Shown: positions 60,623 through 64,000 of the stretch, in pieces | Position numbering within the stretch: the first letter of the stretch is position 1 | How the letters are laid out: the number at the start of each line of letters is the position of its first letter | Assembly (NCBI GenBank): GCA_010645155.1 | Contig: CM021315.1 | Span: 6,349,786-6,413,785, forward strand | Length of the DNA stretch: 64,000 nt | From: Tigriopus japonicus | Taxonomy: Eukaryota > Arthropoda > Copepoda > Harpacticoida > Harpacticidae | Reading direction: 5' to 3' | Notes under the pieces: generated by a model | What the model was told of the DNA's origin: nothing | Databases searched by the model: none | Seen by the model: only the letters and a program-made list of their open reading frames with translations | Program-made: the position numbers and the translations under genes

Positions 60623-61098
60623 GATAACATTGGCCAAGTGGGAGCTCTTGATAACTCCAAACCACTTGGACCGACTAACGCACACCTGTCCAACAACAAA
60701 AACTTGAGCTCGGGAAGACCTCCTGGCGTGTCAACAACCACTGCCACAACTGGATGCGGTAGTCATCTCAGTGGAGAAGCGTTTTCGCATCCTTTGGCTG
60801 TCGCTGTCGTGTCTAGCAATGCCAACCATAATGGTTACTTTACCCATCCAAATTACGATCAAGTCAATGGCTTGTCCTTGACGGGTCCGTCTGATTTCGT
60901 TGGAACCTCACATGATACTATTGAACGGCTTGGCAGTGATCATGTTCAATCGCGAAGTTTTCCACAAACACCCTTGGGTCATGCCCAAGGTGGGCTATCT
61001 GCTTATCCTGGAATCATTTCAAAGCATCGTACGAGTGTGAGTGAATCGGTGATCTCCGATCGAGTTCGAGCCAGCTCTCCCATCATGGGAAAGAAAAG
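60623..61098 (+). CDS. Candidate internal exon, Ser/Gly/His-rich protein
   Basis: A stop-free 476-nt segment lies between an acceptor (ACTTCCAACAG) and a strong donor (AAGAAAAG|GTATGC). It encodes about 158 residues: DNIGQVGALDNSKPLGPTNA at the start, HPLAVAVVSSNANHNGYFTH in the middle and VRASSPIMGKKR at the end. The composition (Ser, Gly, Asn, His, Pro) is that of disordered linkers in animal transcription or RNA-binding factors. No domain is recognised and no partner exons were found. Codon use looks coding, and the frame is open from before the acceptor. Confidence 0.4.
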
Positions 61099-61689
61099 GT
61101 ATGCAAGTGATCGGTGTTAAATGTTGAATTGGAAACTTGTCACTTTCAGTTGTAGTCGTAGTCCCAACAAAACCCACTTTCTTGACTTTCCTAGCGCTGG
61201 TTCCACCTTCGTTCAATGATCATTGTCGTGAAATTTTGCCTTAATAAAAGGAAGTATCTTTGTGTGTGCGTCCGAAAAAGAATCAAACGGACTTGTAGTT
61301 GACGTACGGCGTTAATATTTGGCGAAAAAAACATTTTCTAATTAGCTACTCATCTCAAGCTAGAATGAAGAATCTTGGAAGTTGGAAATAAAATTGGATT
61401 CAAAAGGATGCTTGTTCCCAGAAGCGTGCACATGCCTTAAGTAAATGAATTAAGATTTCTATTTGTTTGAACATAAAACAAGATTGGTCTTAATTAAAAT
61501 CAATATGTTTTTGGTATTTTCCTAAGTATCTTGTCGTGCTGGTTGAAAAGCAGTTTAATAGAAAATTGGAAATTTTCATGGAAATATTTTGCAAACCAGA
61601 TTTTTGTACTACTTTGCTAATCCATAAAAATCTAGACTAATCGCTCGGTGGTCAGTTGTCTAACTACTATTACATTTTGATCTATAGTC

Positions 61690-61915
61690 TATATCAGAGG
61701 TCGGCAACAGATTTTGGGCCAAGGTCCACCAAACTTGATCTTGTTTAATCTTGGGGCCCACCAATCAAGAGCCGATGGCTAGCTACAAGGGCCCACAAAT
61801 CAACGGTCACAGCAGGGTGACCCCACCAGCACAGCACTATTGCTGACTTGTGGCCCACTATTTTGGTCTTTCCCCATATCTCCTGGGCCCACATGTGGGT
61901 CACGGCCCACTGGTT
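61690..61915 (+). repeat. Dispersed repeat starting CAGAGGTCGGCAAC
   Basis: The start resembles hAT transposon termini. It is rich in GGGCCCAC words and related to 22124-22330 in the Rae1 intron. The right end is not defined. Confidence 0.55.
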
Positions 61916-64000
61916 TAGATGTTCAAAACCAGACTCATGAACTGCCTTGAGTACTTTTCAATATTGGCTCTGCTTTTCTTCAGAGTTTTTATATCTAAGA
62001 AGGATGCGATCAATACCACATGCTTTTGGATGTAATCATCTATACTTCTGTAATTCGTCCTAGATACAACAGCGGTCCATTGCTGGGGGGTCAAAGCATA
62101 AACCAAGACAATATGCTTTTTGTTGGCTGTCAAGGATGGCTAATTTGGAATCTAATTTCGATGGTGGGGATCCCGTAATCAATCTCTTAGAATCGAGGAG
62201 ACATAAGTCATTGTTCATTAGAAGACAAAATCCGTTATTGTGATTTCGATGCGATGTCGATGACCAAGAATCACGTTTACGAAAGTTTCCATAATCCATA
62301 GTAACATGTTAACTGACAGATATATCAGGTCATATGTTAATTTTGGAATAAGTGCGAGAGCATTACCTGAATCAATTGGAACTATGTTGTCTTGAAAGGG
62401 CAGGATGGAACCGTTGTTAATGGATTGGATTTTACTGAATATAAATCGAATTTTATAGACCGGATGAAACGAGTCGGCGTTGTTTGTCGCAGGTAATGTT
62501 AAATTGTGCTATTTTGTTATGTTCATTAAAGAAATGCCGAACAACTTCATTTTCCTTGAAGTAAAAAATCGAGCAGTAGTTTGATGTTTTAAACAATAAT
62601 AAACGTGATTGCCCTGTAAGAAGCAAAACCAATCTCCTTTGTTAGTAATTTGCTTAGTTCGTTTTTTAGGAATTACATCTTTAAATATGGTTTCAAAAAA
62701 ATAAAGGTCGCAACGGGGTTCATTCTTGAGCATAAGAAAATACTAAAAAAGATAATTACTCCCTACGTTTTTTATGTTGGTTTGTTTACATGCATGCTCG
62801 TGCGGAGCTCCAGCATGCTCTCCTTTCACGTGTTGACGAGGCTCAATTTAATTTCCTTAGTTGAAGATTTGGGCCCAATCTTATCATTTTAAAATCAAAT
62901 TCTGACCACGACTTCCAGGAATTCTAGTTGTTCACTTGTCGGTGTATCAAAGTAAACAATTCCCTGTAGCTTTTTGTTTTGCTACTTCATCGGAAGTGGG
63001 TATCCAAGGTAGAAGCCTCTATGACTGGAATCTAGAATTTTCCACACTTTTCGAAAAGATCTTTTTTCCCAAAATTTTCGATTATGCTTACAAAACCCAT
63101 TGATTGTGTAACGTAGGTTCAACAGACAACTATTGATTAGTTCTGAAATGAAAATGAAAATGAAAGGTTCTTAAACTTTCAAACATATCGATACTGTACA
63201 TCCAATAGTTTTGGACTACTGGTCCTCCGAATTTCTCGAAGCAAGTACCTTCGGAGCAAAGGAGTTATTACGTAATTTGCAGTTAGCCAGTATAGTCTTT
63301 TCGTTGTTATAACACCATGCACAGATTGGACATGTAAAGGTGCATTGAAATTTTGCTTTTCCCGTTTCAAAACGAAGAATTTTTTATCGTTACTTATGAA
63401 ACAAGTGACATTAACATATTGATCCGTTTTTGAGGGGGTGCTCTGACAATCATCAAAGGCCTTTTTGCCCAAGGGATCTCCCATCTAGATTATTATAGAC
63501 CCTTAGTTTGGAGACCATTGCGGCATGTGTATGGGAATACAATCAAGGCCAGATACTCGTAAAAGAAGAATGTCCGTCACTAACAACGCTTTAACTTCTG
63601 AACATAAGAAATTACATCTGGTACTAATGTAAGGAACTGAATAAGATTAACAGTACTTTAGACCATAACCTTGACGTGATATATTGTTCTTATCCTTTGA
63701 TGGCTAATGAGTAGAGCAAAGAAAAAAAAGAAAAAAAAACACCGAAAATGTCTTTAAAAAAGTTGAAAAAAAACCGGCAAAAAAGTTTTAAAAAAATTGC
63801 CAAACCTAAGCTTTTTAGCATAGTCAAGTACGTCTACGCTACGAAATCCATAGAAATCTGCAGCCAGGTAGCATTTCAATGTGTTGCAATGACTATCGTG
63901 CGTTTTAGTAATGGAAAAGTTTATATAATTGTATATATAAAAGTCAACTCATCATTAAATGAAAGTATACAGATGAATTTAAATATAACTTTTGGAACAC
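61916..64000. other. AT-rich terminal stretch, no supported gene
   Basis: A-rich with homopolymer runs near 63720-63800. The open frame at 63179-63484 (minus) has no recognised domain. A weak LINE endonuclease resemblance at 62060-62299 is discussed among the rejected items. Confidence 0.4.

Noticed and set aside
62060..62299. Decayed LINE endonuclease on the minus strand (NNGFCLLMNN, CFDPPAMDRC)
   Set aside because: There is faint resemblance to APE-type endonuclease strings across two frames, but no catalytic motif can be read with confidence.
63179..63484. 101-residue minus-strand open frame
   Set aside because: No domain, no upstream promoter or splice signals and no second supporting feature.

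Overview
The window is animal nuclear DNA, most likely from a small crustacean such as a copepod. Genes are split by short GT-AG introns, lie on both strands without operon-scale order, and encode conserved animal housekeeping proteins. Between them lie long AT-rich stretches with LINE, hAT-like and other transposon remains. The copepod placement is inference from overall gene and repeat character; no species marker was recognised.

Layout. 1-7.9 kb: no gene recognised. 7.9-9.4 kb (-): a three-exon type II membrane protein resembling a Golgi glycosyltransferase. 10.9-15.06 kb: a near-intact LINE whose ORF1 and ORF2 overlap in a -1 relation at a classic A_AAA_AAG heptamer, followed at 15.25 kb by a small two-helix membrane protein ORF. 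16-20.3 kb: a repeat nest holding two hAT-like miniature elements with 8-bp target duplications. 21.7-23.7 kb (+): Rae1, with a GC-AG intron. 23.9-25.1 kb (-): METTL15/RsmH-type rRNA methyltransferase, preceded on the same strand by an unrecognised gene whose stop is only 29 nt from the METTL15 start. 26-30.6 kb: satellite and repeat-rich DNA.

31-50.5 kb is gene-dense: TBP (+), DHX57 (-), a second copy of the larger hAT-like element, MBF1/EDF1 (+), ADI1 (+), GNL1 (-), SMARCAL1 (-), SAMM50 (+) and Rab1 (-). ADI1 and GNL1 converge with 13 bp between their stop codons. 51-64 kb is mostly non-genic: a decayed LINE tail, a 948-bp inverted-repeat element with a TAA duplication, and one candidate coding exon at 60.6 kb.

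The genes serve unrelated core functions: transcription (TBP, MBF1), mRNA export (Rae1), RNA helicase activity (DHX57), methionine salvage (ADI1), fork repair (SMARCAL1), mitochondrial ribosome and outer membrane (METTL15, SAMM50) and ER-Golgi traffic (Rab1). The most interesting signals are the LINE frameshift site, the very tight hypothetical-METTL15 pair (possibly one dicistronic or trans-spliced unit), the overlapping ADI1/GNL1 3' ends, and the datable transposon insertions. I found no CRISPR array, rRNA gene, convincing tRNA gene or clearly new multi-gene system.
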